Positions 38,798 through 47,527 of a stretch of DNA of 64,000 bases are shown here, in pieces. The notes under the pieces were generated by a model. It was not told the origin of the DNA, made no database searches, and was given only the letters and a program-made list of their open reading frames with translations. The translations under genes and the position numbers were made by a program. The stretch covers positions 62,001 through 126,000 of the forward strand of contig NZ_JAMYWQ010000009.1 of the NCBI RefSeq assembly GCF_024160145.1, written 5' to 3'. Source of the stretch: Serratia nevei (GTDB lineage: Bacteria; Pseudomonadota; Gammaproteobacteria; Enterobacterales; Enterobacteriaceae). Position 1 is the stretch's first letter; each line of letters starts with the position of its first letter.

Positions 38798-39550
38798 ATG
38801 AAAATCAAAAACGTTATATGCGATATCGACGGCGTGCTGCTGCATGACAATACGCCGGTGCCCGGCGCCGATCTGTTCCTGGCGCGCATCCAGGAACAAG
38901 GCATGCCGCTGGTGGTGCTGACCAACTACCCGTCACAGACCGCGCAGGATCTGGCGAACCGCTTCGCCGCCGCCGGGCTGGAAGTGCCGGAGAGCGCGTT
39001 CTATACTTCGGCGATGGCCACCGCCGATTTCCTGCGCCGTCAGGAAGGCAAAAAAGCCTATGTGGTCGGCGAAGGCGCGCTGATCCATGAGCTGTACAAA
39101 GCCGGTTTCACCATCACCGACATCAACCCGGATTTCGTGATCGTCGGTGAAACCCGCTCTTACAACTGGGACATGATGCACAAGGCCGCCTACTTCGTCA
39201 GTAACGGCGCGCGCTTTATCGCCACCAACCCGGATAGCCACGGCCACGGCTTCTCGCCGGCCTGCGGCGCGCTGTGCGCCCCCATCGAGAAGATCACCGG
39301 CCGCAAGCCGTTTTACGTCGGCAAGCCCAGCCCGTGGATCATTCGCGCCGCGTTGAACAAAATGCAGGCGCACTCGGAAGAGACGGTGATCGTCGGCGAC
39401 AACCTGCGCACCGACATTCTGGCGGGCTTCCAGGCCGGCCTGGAAACCGTGCTGGTGCTGTCCGGCGTCTCCACGCTGAGCGATATCGAAACCATGCCGT
39501 TCCGCCCGAGCTACGTCTACCCTTCGGTAGCCGACATCACCGTATTCTGA
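38798..39550 (+). CDS. nagD: Ribonucleotide monophosphatase NagD/UmpH (HAD family)
   Basis: HAD-superfamily phosphatase (type IIA cap) active on UMP and other nucleoside monophosphates in E. coli; no direct role in amino-sugar breakdown is established. It has 250 residues from the ATG at 38798 (MKIKNVICDIDGVLL), the same length as E. coli. Motif I is D-I-D-G-V, the cap contains GETRSYNWDMMHKA, and motifs III/IV are KPSPWIIRAAL and VIVGDNLRTDILAG. It is the last gene of nagBACD. An in-frame extension upstream overlaps the spacer and is rejected. Confidence 0.95.
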   Translation: MKIKNVICDIDGVLLHDNTPVPGADLFLARIQEQGMPLVVLTNYPSQTAQDLANRFAAAGLEVPESAFYTSAMATADFLRRQEGKKAYVVGEGALIHELYKAGFTITDINPDFVIVGETRSYNWDMMHKAAYFVSNGARFIATNPDSHGHGFSPACGALCAPIEKITGRKPFYVGKPSPWIIRAALNKMQAHSEETVIVGDNLRTDILAGFQAGLETVLVLSGVSTLSDIETMPFRPSYVYPSVADITVF

Positions 39551-39738
39551 TTGTGCCTGGCGGCTGCCCGGCCGCCATTATTTCCCTCTCCCTGACCGCA
39601 GTTTGAATTTAATTCGTTCATGGCCGCAAAAGGTTTCAGCCTGCCGACGCCAAAAATCCTCATTATAACCTTACGCCCCGCCAATAGCTGATATTGCCGG
39701 CCAGCGGAAAACCTTTACCCCTAATTAATGAGGCTACC

Positions 39739-41181
39739 ATGAGCACAAATAACATTATTAATGCCGCCGCCGCCGATGACGCGGCTATTATGCCGACTAT
39801 CGCCAATAAAAAAATCCTGATGGGGTTCTGGCACAACTGGGCCGCCGGCGCCAGTGACGGCTATCGGCAAGGCCAATTCGCCACTATGAACCTGACCGAC
39901 ATTCCCGCCGAATACAACGTGGTGGCCGTCGCCTTTATGAAAGGCCAGGGTATCCCAACCTTCAAGCCTTACAACCTGTCCGATGCCGAGTTCCGCCGCC
40001 AGGTGGGCGTGCTGAACAGCCAGGGCCGCGCGGTGCTGATCTCCCTCGGCGGCGCGGACGCACATATCGAACTGAAAACCGGCGACGAAGACAAGCTGAA
40101 AGACGAGATTATCCGCCTGGTGGAAGTCTATGGCTTCGACGGCCTGGATATCGATCTGGAACAGGCGGCGATCGGCGCCGCCAATAATAAAACCGTCTTG
40201 CCTGCGGCGTTGAAAAAAGTAAAAGACTATTACGCCGCACAGGGGAAAAACTTTATTATCAGCATGGCGCCAGAGTTCCCGTATTTGCGCACCAACGGCA
40301 CCTATCTGGATTATATCAATGCCCTCGAAGGCTATTATGATTTCATCGCCCCACAGTATTATAACCAGGGCGGCGACGGTATTTGGGTGGATGAACTCAA
40401 TGCCTGGATCACGCAGAATAACGACGCCATGAAAGAGGACTTCCTTTACTACCTGACGGAAAGTCTGGTCACCGGCACCCGCGGCTATGCGAAGATCCCG
40501 GCGGCGAAATTCGTCATCGGCCTGCCGAGCAACAACGACGCCGCCGCCACCGGCTACGTGATCGACAAACAGGCGGTGTACAACGCCTTCTCGCGTCTCG
40601 ACGCCAAGAACCTGTCGATCAAGGGCCTGATGACCTGGTCAATCAACTGGGACAACGGCAAGAGCAAAGCCGGCGTGGCCTACAACTGGGAATTCAAAAC
40701 CCGCTACGCGCCGCTGATTCAGGGCGGCATCACCCCACCGCCGGGCAAGCCTAATGCGCCGACGGGACTGACGGTCGCCGAACTGGGCGCCACCTCGCTG
40801 AAGCTGAGCTGGGCCGCCGCCACCGGCGCCTTACCGATCGCCAGTTACACCGTCTACCGCAACGGCAATCCGATCGGCCAGACCGCCGGCCTGTCGCTGG
40901 CCGACAGCGGCCTGACCCCGGCCACCCAGTACAGCTACTTCGTTACCGCAACCGACAGCCAGGGCAATACCTCGCTGCCGAGCAGCGCGCTGGCGGTCAA
41001 AACCGCCAACGACGGCACGCCGCCCGATCCGGGTGCGCCCGAGTGGCAGAACAACCACAGCTACAAAGCCGGCGACGTGGTGAGCTATAAAGGCAAGAAA
41101 TACACCTGTATCCAGGCGCACACCTCCAACGCCGGCTGGACGCCGGACGCCGCCTTCACCCTGTGGCAGCTCATCGCCTAA
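39739..41181 (+). CDS. chiC: Chitinase C (GH18, non-processive endochitinase)
   Basis: Secreted endo-acting chitinase, 480 residues, matching S. marcescens ChiC almost exactly. Domain order: GH18 catalytic barrel (about 20-335) with the DxxDxDxE motif Asp134-Asp137-Asp139-Glu141 (FDGLDIDLE), a Pro/Gly linker, fibronectin type III (about 345-425) and a C-terminal CBM5/12 chitin-binding domain (EWQNNHSYKAGDVVSY, then YTCIQAH...W). There is no Sec or Tat signal peptide; in S. marcescens export uses a holin/endopeptidase system, which is not encoded here. It sits between nagD and asnB, adjacent in E. coli, so it was inserted beside the GlcNAc operon. Start ATG follows a TGAGG site. Confidence 0.97.
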   Translation: MSTNNIINAAAADDAAIMPTIANKKILMGFWHNWAAGASDGYRQGQFATMNLTDIPAEYNVVAVAFMKGQGIPTFKPYNLSDAEFRRQVGVLNSQGRAVLISLGGADAHIELKTGDEDKLKDEIIRLVEVYGFDGLDIDLEQAAIGAANNKTVLPAALKKVKDYYAAQGKNFIISMAPEFPYLRTNGTYLDYINALEGYYDFIAPQYYNQGGDGIWVDELNAWITQNNDAMKEDFLYYLTESLVTGTRGYAKIPAAKFVIGLPSNNDAAATGYVIDKQAVYNAFSRLDAKNLSIKGLMTWSINWDNGKSKAGVAYNWEFKTRYAPLIQGGITPPPGKPNAPTGLTVAELGATSLKLSWAAATGALPIASYTVYRNGNPIGQTAGLSLADSGLTPATQYSYFVTATDSQGNTSLPSSALAVKTANDGTPPDPGAPEWQNNHSYKAGDVVSYKGKKYTCIQAHTSNAGWTPDAAFTLWQLIA

Positions 41182-41190
41182 TCGCTAATC

Positions 41191-41217
41191 GATTGCCGGC
41201 CAGACCGGCCGGCAATC
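41191..41217 (+). terminator. Hairpin after chiC (no T-run)
   Basis: GATTGCCGGC/GCCGGCAATC is a perfect 10-bp stem with a seven-base loop, nine bases after the chiC stop. Without a T-run it may act as a 3'-end stabiliser or a weak terminator. Confidence 0.5.
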
Positions 41218-41465
41218 CCGTCATCACGCTAAAAATTGCAGAATCGCTAAATTTTCCCGCCGATAACTGAATATTCGTTAAAAACCGCCGCCACGCAAAC
41301 AACTATTTCTCAGCGTATGGCTAAAACGCTTGCATCTCCTGCAGCTTTAGGCGCATTTTCATAACCACAGCGCAGCAAAACCGCGTTATCGCTGATGAAT
41401 CGGCAATGCTGCCCATAACAGTAAAAAACAACATCACAGTCATGAAAGCCCGTTAGGAGAGTTGT

Positions 41466-43130
41466 ATGTGTTCTATTTTCGGTGTGCTCGATCTGAAGTC
41501 CGATCCCGTTGAACTGCGTAAGAAAGCGCTGGAGCTGTCGCGCCTGATGCGCCACCGCGGCCCGGATTGGTCCGGCGTTTACGCCAGCGACAAAGCCATT
41601 TTGGCCCACGAACGCCTGTCGATCGTCGACGTCAACAACGGCGCTCAACCGCTGTACAACGCCGCGCACACCCACGTTCTGGCGGTCAACGGCGAAATTT
41701 ACAACCACCAGGCGCTGCGCCAACAGCTGAGCGACCGCTACGCGTTCCAGACCGGGTCCGACTGTGAAGTGATCCTGGCGCTGTACCAGGAGAAGGGCCC
41801 GGATTTCCTCGACGATCTGCAAGGCATGTTCGCCTTCGCCCTGTACGACACCGAAAAAGACGCTTACCTGATCGGCCGCGATCACCTGGGCATCATCCCG
41901 CTGTACATGGGCCACGACGAGCACGGCAACCTGTACGTCGCCTCGGAAATGAAAGCGCTGGTGCCGGTGTGCCGCACCATCAAGGAATTCCCGGCCGGCA
42001 GCTACCTGTGGAGCCAGGACGGTGAGATCCGCGAATACTATCGCCGCGACTGGTTCGATTACGACAGCGTCAAAGACAACGTGACCGACGCCGCCGCCTT
42101 GCGCACCGCGCTGGAAGAGTCGGTGAAAAGCCACCTGATGTCCGACGTGCCTTACGGCGTGCTGCTGTCGGGCGGGCTGGATTCCTCGGTCATCTCGGCG
42201 ATCACCAAGAAGTACGCCGCGCGCCGGGTGGAAGATCAGGAACGCAGCGAAGCCTGGTGGCCGCAGCTGCACTCCTTCGCCGTCGGCCTGGAAGGCTCGC
42301 CGGATCTGCGCGCCGCGCTGGAGGTCGCCAACCATCTGGGCACCGTGCACCATGAGATCCACTTCACCGTGCAGGAAGGCTTGGACGCCATCCGCGACGT
42401 GATTTACCACATCGAAACCTATGACGTCACCACCATTCGCGCCTCGACGCCAATGTACCTGATGTCGCGCAAAATCAAGGCGATGGGCATCAAGATGGTG
42501 CTCTCCGGCGAAGGCGCGGACGAAGTGTTCGGCGGCTACCTTTACTTCCATAAGGCGCCGGACGCCCGCGAATTCCACGAAGAGACCGTGCGCAAGCTGC
42601 TGGCGCTGCATATGTTCGACTGCGCGCGCGCCAACAAGGCGATGTCCGCCTGGGGCGTCGAGGCCCGCGTGCCGTTCCTGGACAAGAAATTCCTCGACGT
42701 GGCGATGCGCATCAACCCGAAAGATAAAATGTGCGGCAACGGCAAAATGGAAAAACACATCGTGCGCGAATGTTTCGAGTCCTATTTGCCGGCCAGCGTG
42801 GCCTGGCGCCAGAAAGAGCAGTTCTCCGACGGCGTCGGCTACAGCTGGATCGATACGCTAAAAGAGGTCGCTGCACAGCAAATCAGCGATCAACAGCTCG
42901 AAACCGCGCGTTTCCGCTTCCCGTACAACACGCCGACCTCCAAAGAAGGCTACCTGTACCGCGAAATCTTCGAGGAGCTGTTCCCGCTGCCTAGCGCCGC
43001 CGAATGCGTGCCGGGCGGCCCGTCCGTCGCCTGCTCGTCTGCCAAGGCCATCGAATGGGACGAATCCTTCAAGAAGATGGACGATCCTTCCGGCCGCGCC
43101 GTTGGCGTGCACCAGGCCGCCTATCAATAA
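41466..43130 (+). CDS. asnB: Asparagine synthetase B (glutamine-hydrolysing)
   Basis: Makes asparagine from aspartate, glutamine and ATP in the cytoplasm. It has 554 residues, as in E. coli. Cys2 (MCSIFGVLD) becomes the N-terminal nucleophile of the glutaminase domain; RLSIVDVNNGAQPLYN and VNGEIYNHQ line its pocket. The synthetase domain has the pyrophosphate loop LLSGGLDSS and SGEGADEVFGGYLYF. A clear terminator follows. The 280-base gap upstream of it, after chiC, holds its promoter, which I could not assign with confidence. Confidence 0.97.
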   Translation: MCSIFGVLDLKSDPVELRKKALELSRLMRHRGPDWSGVYASDKAILAHERLSIVDVNNGAQPLYNAAHTHVLAVNGEIYNHQALRQQLSDRYAFQTGSDCEVILALYQEKGPDFLDDLQGMFAFALYDTEKDAYLIGRDHLGIIPLYMGHDEHGNLYVASEMKALVPVCRTIKEFPAGSYLWSQDGEIREYYRRDWFDYDSVKDNVTDAAALRTALEESVKSHLMSDVPYGVLLSGGLDSSVISAITKKYAARRVEDQERSEAWWPQLHSFAVGLEGSPDLRAALEVANHLGTVHHEIHFTVQEGLDAIRDVIYHIETYDVTTIRASTPMYLMSRKIKAMGIKMVLSGEGADEVFGGYLYFHKAPDAREFHEETVRKLLALHMFDCARANKAMSAWGVEARVPFLDKKFLDVAMRINPKDKMCGNGKMEKHIVRECFESYLPASVAWRQKEQFSDGVGYSWIDTLKEVAAQQISDQQLETARFRFPYNTPTSKEGYLYREIFEELFPLPSAAECVPGGPSVACSSAKAIEWDESFKKMDDPSGRAVGVHQAAYQ

Positions 43131-43150
43131 TCGTGCGGCGATTTCCCCAA

Positions 43151-43175
43151 GGCGGGCCTTTTGGCCCGCCTTTTT
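43151..43175 (+). terminator. Rho-independent terminator of asnB
   Basis: GGCGGGCC-TTTT-GGCCCGCC followed by five T residues, about 20 bases after the asnB stop. Confidence 0.93.
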
Positions 43176-43280
43176 GCTGCCTTTTCCGCCCGCCAACTGC
43201 CTGAATTGCCGATTTTATCGCCACAATGTTCACAACCCAGACAAACGGCACTTCCGGGCGCTTTTTCGGGAAAAAACTTG

Positions 43281-43309
43281 TTGACGCAAATCGGTCATAT
43301 ACGCATAAT
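43281..43309 (+). promoter_or_regulatory. Promoter of the tRNA operon, stringent type
   Basis: TTGACG (43281-43286), a 17-base spacer and CATAAT (43304-43309) are followed directly by the GC-rich discriminator GCGCCCC, the hallmark of ppGpp-sensitive stable-RNA promoters. The first tRNA begins about 40 bases downstream. Confidence 0.85.
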
Positions 43310-43348
43310 GCGCCCCGCAACGCCGATGAAGGCAAAGCAAAAAAAGAG

Positions 43349-43425
43349 GGCTACGTAGCTCAGCTGGTTAGAGCACATCACTCATAATGATGGGGTCACA
43401 GGTTCGAATCCCGTCGTAGCCACCA
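43349..43425 (+). tRNA. metT: tRNA-Met (CAT), elongator
   Basis: 77 bases with encoded CCA. The acceptor stem GGCTACG pairs with CGTAGCC, the anticodon loop is CTCATAA, and the T-loop is TTCGAAT. Nearly identical to E. coli metT. First of six tRNAs in the operon. Confidence 0.96.
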
Positions 43426-43441
43426 TCTCTTTTTTGCATTT

Positions 43442-43526
43442 GCGGGAGTGGCGAAATTGGTAGACGCACCAGATTTAGGTTCTGGCGCCGCAAGGTGTGC
43501 GAGTTCAAGTCTCGCCTCCCGCACCA
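43442..43526 (+). tRNA. leuW: tRNA-Leu (TAG)
   Basis: 85 bases with a long variable arm (GGCGCCGCAAGGTGTG region) and encoded CCA. Acceptor stem GCGGGAG/CTCCCGC; anticodon TAG within GATTTAGGT. Matches E. coli leuW. Confidence 0.96.
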
Positions 43527-43556
43527 TTTCTCTTCATCGTCGGCGCAGTATGTTGA

Positions 43557-43631
43557 TGGGGTATCGCCAAGCGGTAAGGCACCGGTTTTTGATACCGGCA
43601 TTCCCTGGTTCGAATCCAGGTACCCCAGCCA
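43557..43631 (+). tRNA. glnU: tRNA-Gln (TTG), copy 1
   Basis: 75 bases with encoded CCA. Acceptor stem TGGGGTA/TACCCCA; anticodon loop TTTTGAT reads TTG. Identical to the next tRNA-Gln copy. Confidence 0.96.
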
Positions 43632-43675
43632 TATTCTTTCGAGAATGGGGTTTCAACATAAGATTTGTTTGCAGG

Positions 43676-43750
43676 TGGGGTATCGCCAAGCGGTAAGGCA
43701 CCGGTTTTTGATACCGGCATTCCCTGGTTCGAATCCAGGTACCCCAGCCA
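43676..43750 (+). tRNA. glnW: tRNA-Gln (TTG), copy 2
   Basis: 75 bases, identical to the copy at 43557 over the whole gene; the 44-base spacer between them is not repeated elsewhere. Confidence 0.96.
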
Positions 43751-43791
43751 TAACAAACTGCTTGCAAATCAAAGAAGTAAAAAGTAACATC

Positions 43792-43868
43792 GGCTACGTA
43801 GCTCAGCTGGTTAGAGCACATCACTCATAATGATGGGGTCACAGGTTCAAATCCCGTCGTAGCCACCA
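43792..43868 (+). tRNA. metU: tRNA-Met (CAT), elongator, copy 2
   Basis: 77 bases with encoded CCA. It differs from the first tRNA-Met by a single base in the T-loop (TTCAAAT instead of TTCGAAT), which keeps the loop functional. Confidence 0.96.
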
Positions 43869-43872
43869 TAAT

Positions 43873-43947
43873 TGGGGTGTCGCCAAGCGGTAAGGCTCTG
43901 GTTTCTGATACCAGCATACCCAGGTTCGAATCCTGGCACCCCAGCCA
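43873..43947 (+). tRNA. glnV: tRNA-Gln (CTG)
   Basis: 75 bases with encoded CCA. Anticodon loop TTCTGAT reads CTG; the acceptor stem TGGGGTG/CACCCCA differs from the TTG copies. E. coli has two genes of this type (glnV, glnX); only one is here. It starts four bases after the second tRNA-Met. Confidence 0.96.
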
Positions 43948-43953
43948 TATTTA

Positions 43954-43979
43954 GAAAAGCCCGCTTCGGCGGGCTTTTT
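43954..43979 (+). terminator. Rho-independent terminator of the tRNA operon
   Basis: AAGCCCGC-TTCG-GCGGGCTT followed by a T-run, starting seven bases after the last tRNA. Confidence 0.95.
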
Positions 43980-44035
43980 GCTGTCTGGCGTTCAGCCAAT
44001 CCTGGCGGGCCCAGCCGCAGCTGAGCCCCTGTCGG

Positions 44036-45217
44036 TTACAATCCCAATGCGTACTTCAACGCATGCTCTTTCAACTTGCCCGCCCGCTGCGCGGCCATCA
44101 GCGCCAGATTGCGCGCCACGTTCAGCGGCGCCAGGTTATTGCTGAAAGCGGTATAGAACAGATCCATGCCGCTTTGCATCAGCAGATTGTCGGTACGGCG
44201 GCGGCGCTGATAACGCAGCAGTACCGCCTCGCTGCTCCAGTCCTCTCCCTGCTCCCGCGCATCGTTCAATACGTTCAGCAAGGCATCCACGTCGCGATAC
44301 CCCAGATTGACGCCCTGCCCCGCCAGCGGGTTGATGGTATGCGCCGCATCCCCCAACAGCGCCAGCCCCGGCAGCACGTAGCGTTGCGCATGACGCCGCG
44401 TCAGCGGGAACGAACCGGCGGCGTGCACCTTGACCGGGCCGAGTCGCGCCGGGAAAGCAGCGGCGATCTCGCGCTCCAGCTGCGCCGGCGGCATCGCCTG
44501 CAGTTGGCGAATGCGCTGCGGGCTGTCATACCACACCAGCGACGCCCAGCTGTCGTACAGCGGCAGGAAGGCGCGCGGCCCGGACGGGAAGAAGCGCTGC
44601 CAGGTCACATCCTGCTGCGGCGCGCCGGTATCGACGGTGATCAACATGCACGCCTGACGATACTGCCAGCCGTTGGTGCCGATCGCCGCCAGCTTGCGCA
44701 CCTGCGAGTTGGCGCCGTCGGCGCCGACAACCAGGCGCGCCTGTAGCGTCTCGCCGCTGTCCAGCGTCAACTGCCAGGCATTGTCCGTCCGCTGCAACGA
44801 TTGCAGCCTGGCGGGGCACAGCAGCGTCAGGTTGGGGCACTGCGCAAACTGCTGCCACAGCGCCAGTTGCAGAATGCGGTTTTCCACCATAAAGCCCAGC
44901 TCCGGCAGCCCCAGGGACACCGCGTCGAACGCCACGCGCGACGACGCCCATTCCCAGGTCTCCAGCCGGCGATACGGCGCCGTGCGCATCGCCGCTACGG
45001 CCTGCCAGGCACCGAGCTGTTTCAGCAGCCCCACCGAGGTGCAGCCGATAGCGGAAATGCGCAGATCCGGCGGGCTTTGCGCCTCGAACGCCTGCGGCGC
45101 CTGATGTTCCAGCAACGCCACCGACCAGCCCGCCTGCGCCAGCCCCAGGGCCGCCGCCGCGCCGACCATGCCGCCGCCCACCACCACCGCGTCATACCGA
45201 TTTTGAGATGTCTTCAT
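44036..45217 (-). CDS. ubiF: 2-octaprenyl-3-methyl-6-methoxy-1,4-benzoquinol hydroxylase
   Basis: FAD-dependent monooxygenase of ubiquinone synthesis that hydroxylates the ring at C6. It has 394 residues from the ATG giving MKTSQNRYDAVVVGGGMVG (the open frame is longer but unsupported). Motifs: the FAD GxGxxG-type VVVGGGMVGAAAALGLA, the DG motif VVGADGANSQVR, and GD(x)AHxxxPxxGxG as LLGDAAHTINPLAGQGVNLG. C-terminal ALKYALGL matches E. coli UbiF. It is divergent from miaB, as in E. coli. Confidence 0.96.
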   Translation of the reverse strand: MKTSQNRYDAVVVGGGMVGAAAALGLAQAGWSVALLEHQAPQAFEAQSPPDLRISAIGCTSVGLLKQLGAWQAVAAMRTAPYRRLETWEWASSRVAFDAVSLGLPELGFMVENRILQLALWQQFAQCPNLTLLCPARLQSLQRTDNAWQLTLDSGETLQARLVVGADGANSQVRKLAAIGTNGWQYRQACMLITVDTGAPQQDVTWQRFFPSGPRAFLPLYDSWASLVWYDSPQRIRQLQAMPPAQLEREIAAAFPARLGPVKVHAAGSFPLTRRHAQRYVLPGLALLGDAAHTINPLAGQGVNLGYRDVDALLNVLNDAREQGEDWSSEAVLLRYQRRRRTDNLLMQSGMDLFYTAFSNNLAPLNVARNLALMAAQRAGKLKEHALKYALGL

Positions 45218-45414
45218 ATTGGCTATGTTTTCTGTGTGAATGCTCGCCATCCCACCCGGCATGGCGTTTTGCGCAGTGTACCGGATTTTCGCTCCGGCTT
45301 CAGGTCGCATGCCATTTTTCCCCGCGCTGGTCACAACGGCGGCAAATGATTACAATACGCGCCCTGCATGTCGCGTAACGCAACTTTCGCTCCGCACTGA
45401 GTAATGGCAAGTCA

Positions 45415-46839
45415 ATGACGAAAAAACTACATATCAAAACCTGGGGCTGCCAGATGAATGAGTACGATTCATCGAAAATGGCCGACCTGTTGAACAGCAC
45501 GCACGGCTTCGAGTGGACCGAAAACGCCGAAGAGGCGGACGTGCTGCTGCTGAACACCTGCTCGATCCGTGAAAAAGCGCAGGAGAAAGTTTTCGCCATG
45601 CTGGGGCGCTGGCGCTTGCTGAAAGAAAAGAACCCGTCTGTCATCATCGGCGTCGGCGGTTGCGTGGCCTCGCAAGAAGGCGAACTGATCCGCAGCCGCG
45701 CGCCCTGCGTCGACGTGGTATTCGGCCCGCAGACCCTGCACCGCCTGCCGGAAATGATCAATCACGTTCAGGGTACCCGCAGCCCGGTGGTCGACATCAG
45801 CTTCCCGGAGATCGAAAAGTTCGACCGTCTGCCGGAGCCGCGCGCCGAAGGCCCGACCGCCTTCGTGTCGATCATGGAAGGCTGCAACAAATACTGTACC
45901 TTCTGCGTGGTGCCTTACACCCGCGGTGAAGAAGTGAGCCGCCCGAGCGACGACGTGCTGTTCGAAATCGCCCAACTGGCGGCGCAGGGCGTGCGCGAGG
46001 TCAACCTGCTCGGCCAAAACGTTAACGCTTACCGCGGTGCCACGCATGACGGCGAGATCTGTTCGTTCGCCGAACTGCTGCGCCTGGTGGCGGCCATCGA
46101 CGGCATCGATCGCATTCGCTTCACCACCAGCCACCCTATCGAGTTCACCGATGACATCATCGCGGTGTACGAAGACACGCCGGAGCTGGTCAGCTTCCTG
46201 CATCTGCCGGTGCAGAGCGGCTCGGATCGCATCCTGACCATGATGAAACGTGCGCACACCGCGCTGGAGTACAAGGCGATTATCCGCAAGCTGCGCAAGG
46301 CGCGGCCGGCCATTCAGCTCAGCTCCGATTTCATCGTCGGTTTCCCGGGCGAAAGCCAGGCCGACTTCGAACAGACCATGAACCTGATCGCCGACGTCAA
46401 TTTCGACGTCAGCTTCAGCTTCATCTATTCGTCGCGCCCGGGCACCCCGGCGGCGGACATGGTCGACGACGTCAGCGAAGAAGAGAAAAAACAGCGGCTG
46501 TATATACTGCAGGATCGCATCAACCAGCAGGCGCTGCAGTTCAGCCGCCGCATGCTCGGCACCGTCCAGCGCATTCTGGTGGAGGGCACCTCGCGCAAAA
46601 GCGTGATGGAGCTGGCCGGGCGCACGGAGTGCAACCGTGTGGTAAACTTCGAGGGCACGCCCGACATGATCGGCCAGTTCGTCGACGTGGAAATTACCGA
46701 GGTGCTGACCAACACCCTGCGTGGCGCAGTGGTGCGCACCGAACAGCAGATGGATCTGCGCGTACATGAATCCCCGCAGTCGGTGATCGCCCGTACCCGC
46801 AAAGAAAACGCGCTGGGCGTCGGCATTTACCAGCCCTGA
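45415..46839 (+). CDS. miaB: tRNA-2-methylthio-N6-dimethylallyladenosine synthase MiaB
   Basis: Radical-SAM methylthiotransferase that converts i6A37 to ms2i6A37 in tRNAs. It has 474 residues, as in E. coli. The auxiliary [4Fe-4S] ligands are Cys12, Cys49 and Cys83. The radical-SAM cluster is Cys157, Cys161 and Cys164 (CNKYCTFC). A C-terminal TRAM domain (about residues 378-441) binds RNA. It heads the miaB-ybeZYX-lnt stretch, but a yjdM gene and a terminator separate it from ybeZ. Flavodoxin, also encoded here, is a likely electron donor. Confidence 0.97.
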   Translation: MTKKLHIKTWGCQMNEYDSSKMADLLNSTHGFEWTENAEEADVLLLNTCSIREKAQEKVFAMLGRWRLLKEKNPSVIIGVGGCVASQEGELIRSRAPCVDVVFGPQTLHRLPEMINHVQGTRSPVVDISFPEIEKFDRLPEPRAEGPTAFVSIMEGCNKYCTFCVVPYTRGEEVSRPSDDVLFEIAQLAAQGVREVNLLGQNVNAYRGATHDGEICSFAELLRLVAAIDGIDRIRFTTSHPIEFTDDIIAVYEDTPELVSFLHLPVQSGSDRILTMMKRAHTALEYKAIIRKLRKARPAIQLSSDFIVGFPGESQADFEQTMNLIADVNFDVSFSFIYSSRPGTPAADMVDDVSEEEKKQRLYILQDRINQQALQFSRRMLGTVQRILVEGTSRKSVMELAGRTECNRVVNFEGTPDMIGQFVDVEITEVLTNTLRGAVVRTEQQMDLRVHESPQSVIARTRKENALGVGIYQP

Positions 46840-46957
46840 CGCCGCGGCGGCCGCCTTATCGCCGCCCCTTCGCGCGACTCCTTACCGTTTCTCCGCCGGG
46901 CGCCTGCGCCCGGTGATTTTCTTTTTTATTTTTTTATTGTTGAAGAGGCGACATAAC

Positions 46958-47293
46958 ATGCAACTCCCACACTGCCCGAAGTGCAACTCCGAATACACCT
47001 ACCAGGACAATGCCCTGTTCATCTGCCCTGAGTGCGCCCACGAGTGGAGCGACAGCGCCCCGGCGGAAGACCAGGACGCACTGATCGTCAAAGACGCCAA
47101 CGGCAACCTGCTGGCGGACGGCGATGCGGTCACCGTGATCAAGGATCTGAAAGTCAAAGGCAGCTCCTCGATGCTCAAGATCGGCACCAAGGTGAAAAAC
47201 ATTCGCCTTGTCGAAGGCGATCACAACATCGACTGCAAAATCGACGGCTTCGGCCCGATGAAGCTGAAATCCGAGTTCGTGAAAAAGAACTGA
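46958..47293 (+). CDS. yjdM: Zinc-ribbon protein YjdM (PhnA family)
   Basis: A 111-residue cytoplasmic protein, starting [18 protein letters not shown], with an N-terminal zinc ribbon (Cys6, Cys9, Cys23, Cys26) and a C-terminal SH3-like domain ([20 protein letters not shown] begins near residue 60). It is almost identical to E. coli YjdM, whose old name PhnA reflects its neighbourhood to the phn genes and not a proven phosphonatase activity. In E. coli it lies elsewhere; here it has moved between miaB and ybeZ. It has its own terminator. Confidence 0.94.
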   Translation: MQLPHCPKCNSEYTYQDNALFICPECAHEWSDSAPAEDQDALIVKDANGNLLADGDAVTVIKDLKVKGSSSMLKIGTKVKNIRLVEGDHNIDCKIDGFGPMKLKSEFVKKN

Positions 47294-47318
47294 TTCGCGG
47301 CGGCCTTATTCCGTGATG

Positions 47319-47352
47319 ACGCGGCGGGCTTTGCGCCCCGCCGCGTTTTTTC
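47319..47352 (+). terminator. Rho-independent terminator of yjdM
   Basis: ACGCGGCGGG/CCCGCCGCGT, a 10-bp stem with an eight-base loop, followed by six T residues. It isolates miaB-yjdM from ybeZ. Confidence 0.93.
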
Positions 47353-47527
47353 CTTATCTTCCCTTGAATTCCGCCGATGGCGCACAGATAGATCAGCGGT
47401 AAACTTGCGCCGTTGCGGCGCACCATGAATAATTCAAGAAAGAGAGTATTCAGGCTCGTCCTGAACGCGCGCGTCCCGAACGCGCTATGTGACATCAACC
47501 AGGCCCGATGTGACCTAGAGGAATAGT

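Noticed and set aside
39600-39640. NagC-like site upstream of chiC
   Set aside because: AATTTAATTCG is followed by GCAAAAG at the wrong spacing and lacks the second CGAA arm; too weak to call.
43557-43750. Tandem near-identical 75-base units as a possible repeat array
   Set aside because: They are two bona fide tRNA-Gln genes with full cloverleaf potential, not a CRISPR or satellite repeat.
47319-47352. miaB-yjdM-ybeZYX-lnt as a single operon
   Set aside because: A strong 10-bp terminator with a T-run lies between yjdM and ybeZ, so two units are more likely.
47363-47389. Possible sigma-32 heat-shock promoter upstream of ybeZ
   Set aside because: CTTGAA fits the -35 element, but the -10 region matches CCCCATNT at only about three of eight positions at the expected spacing.
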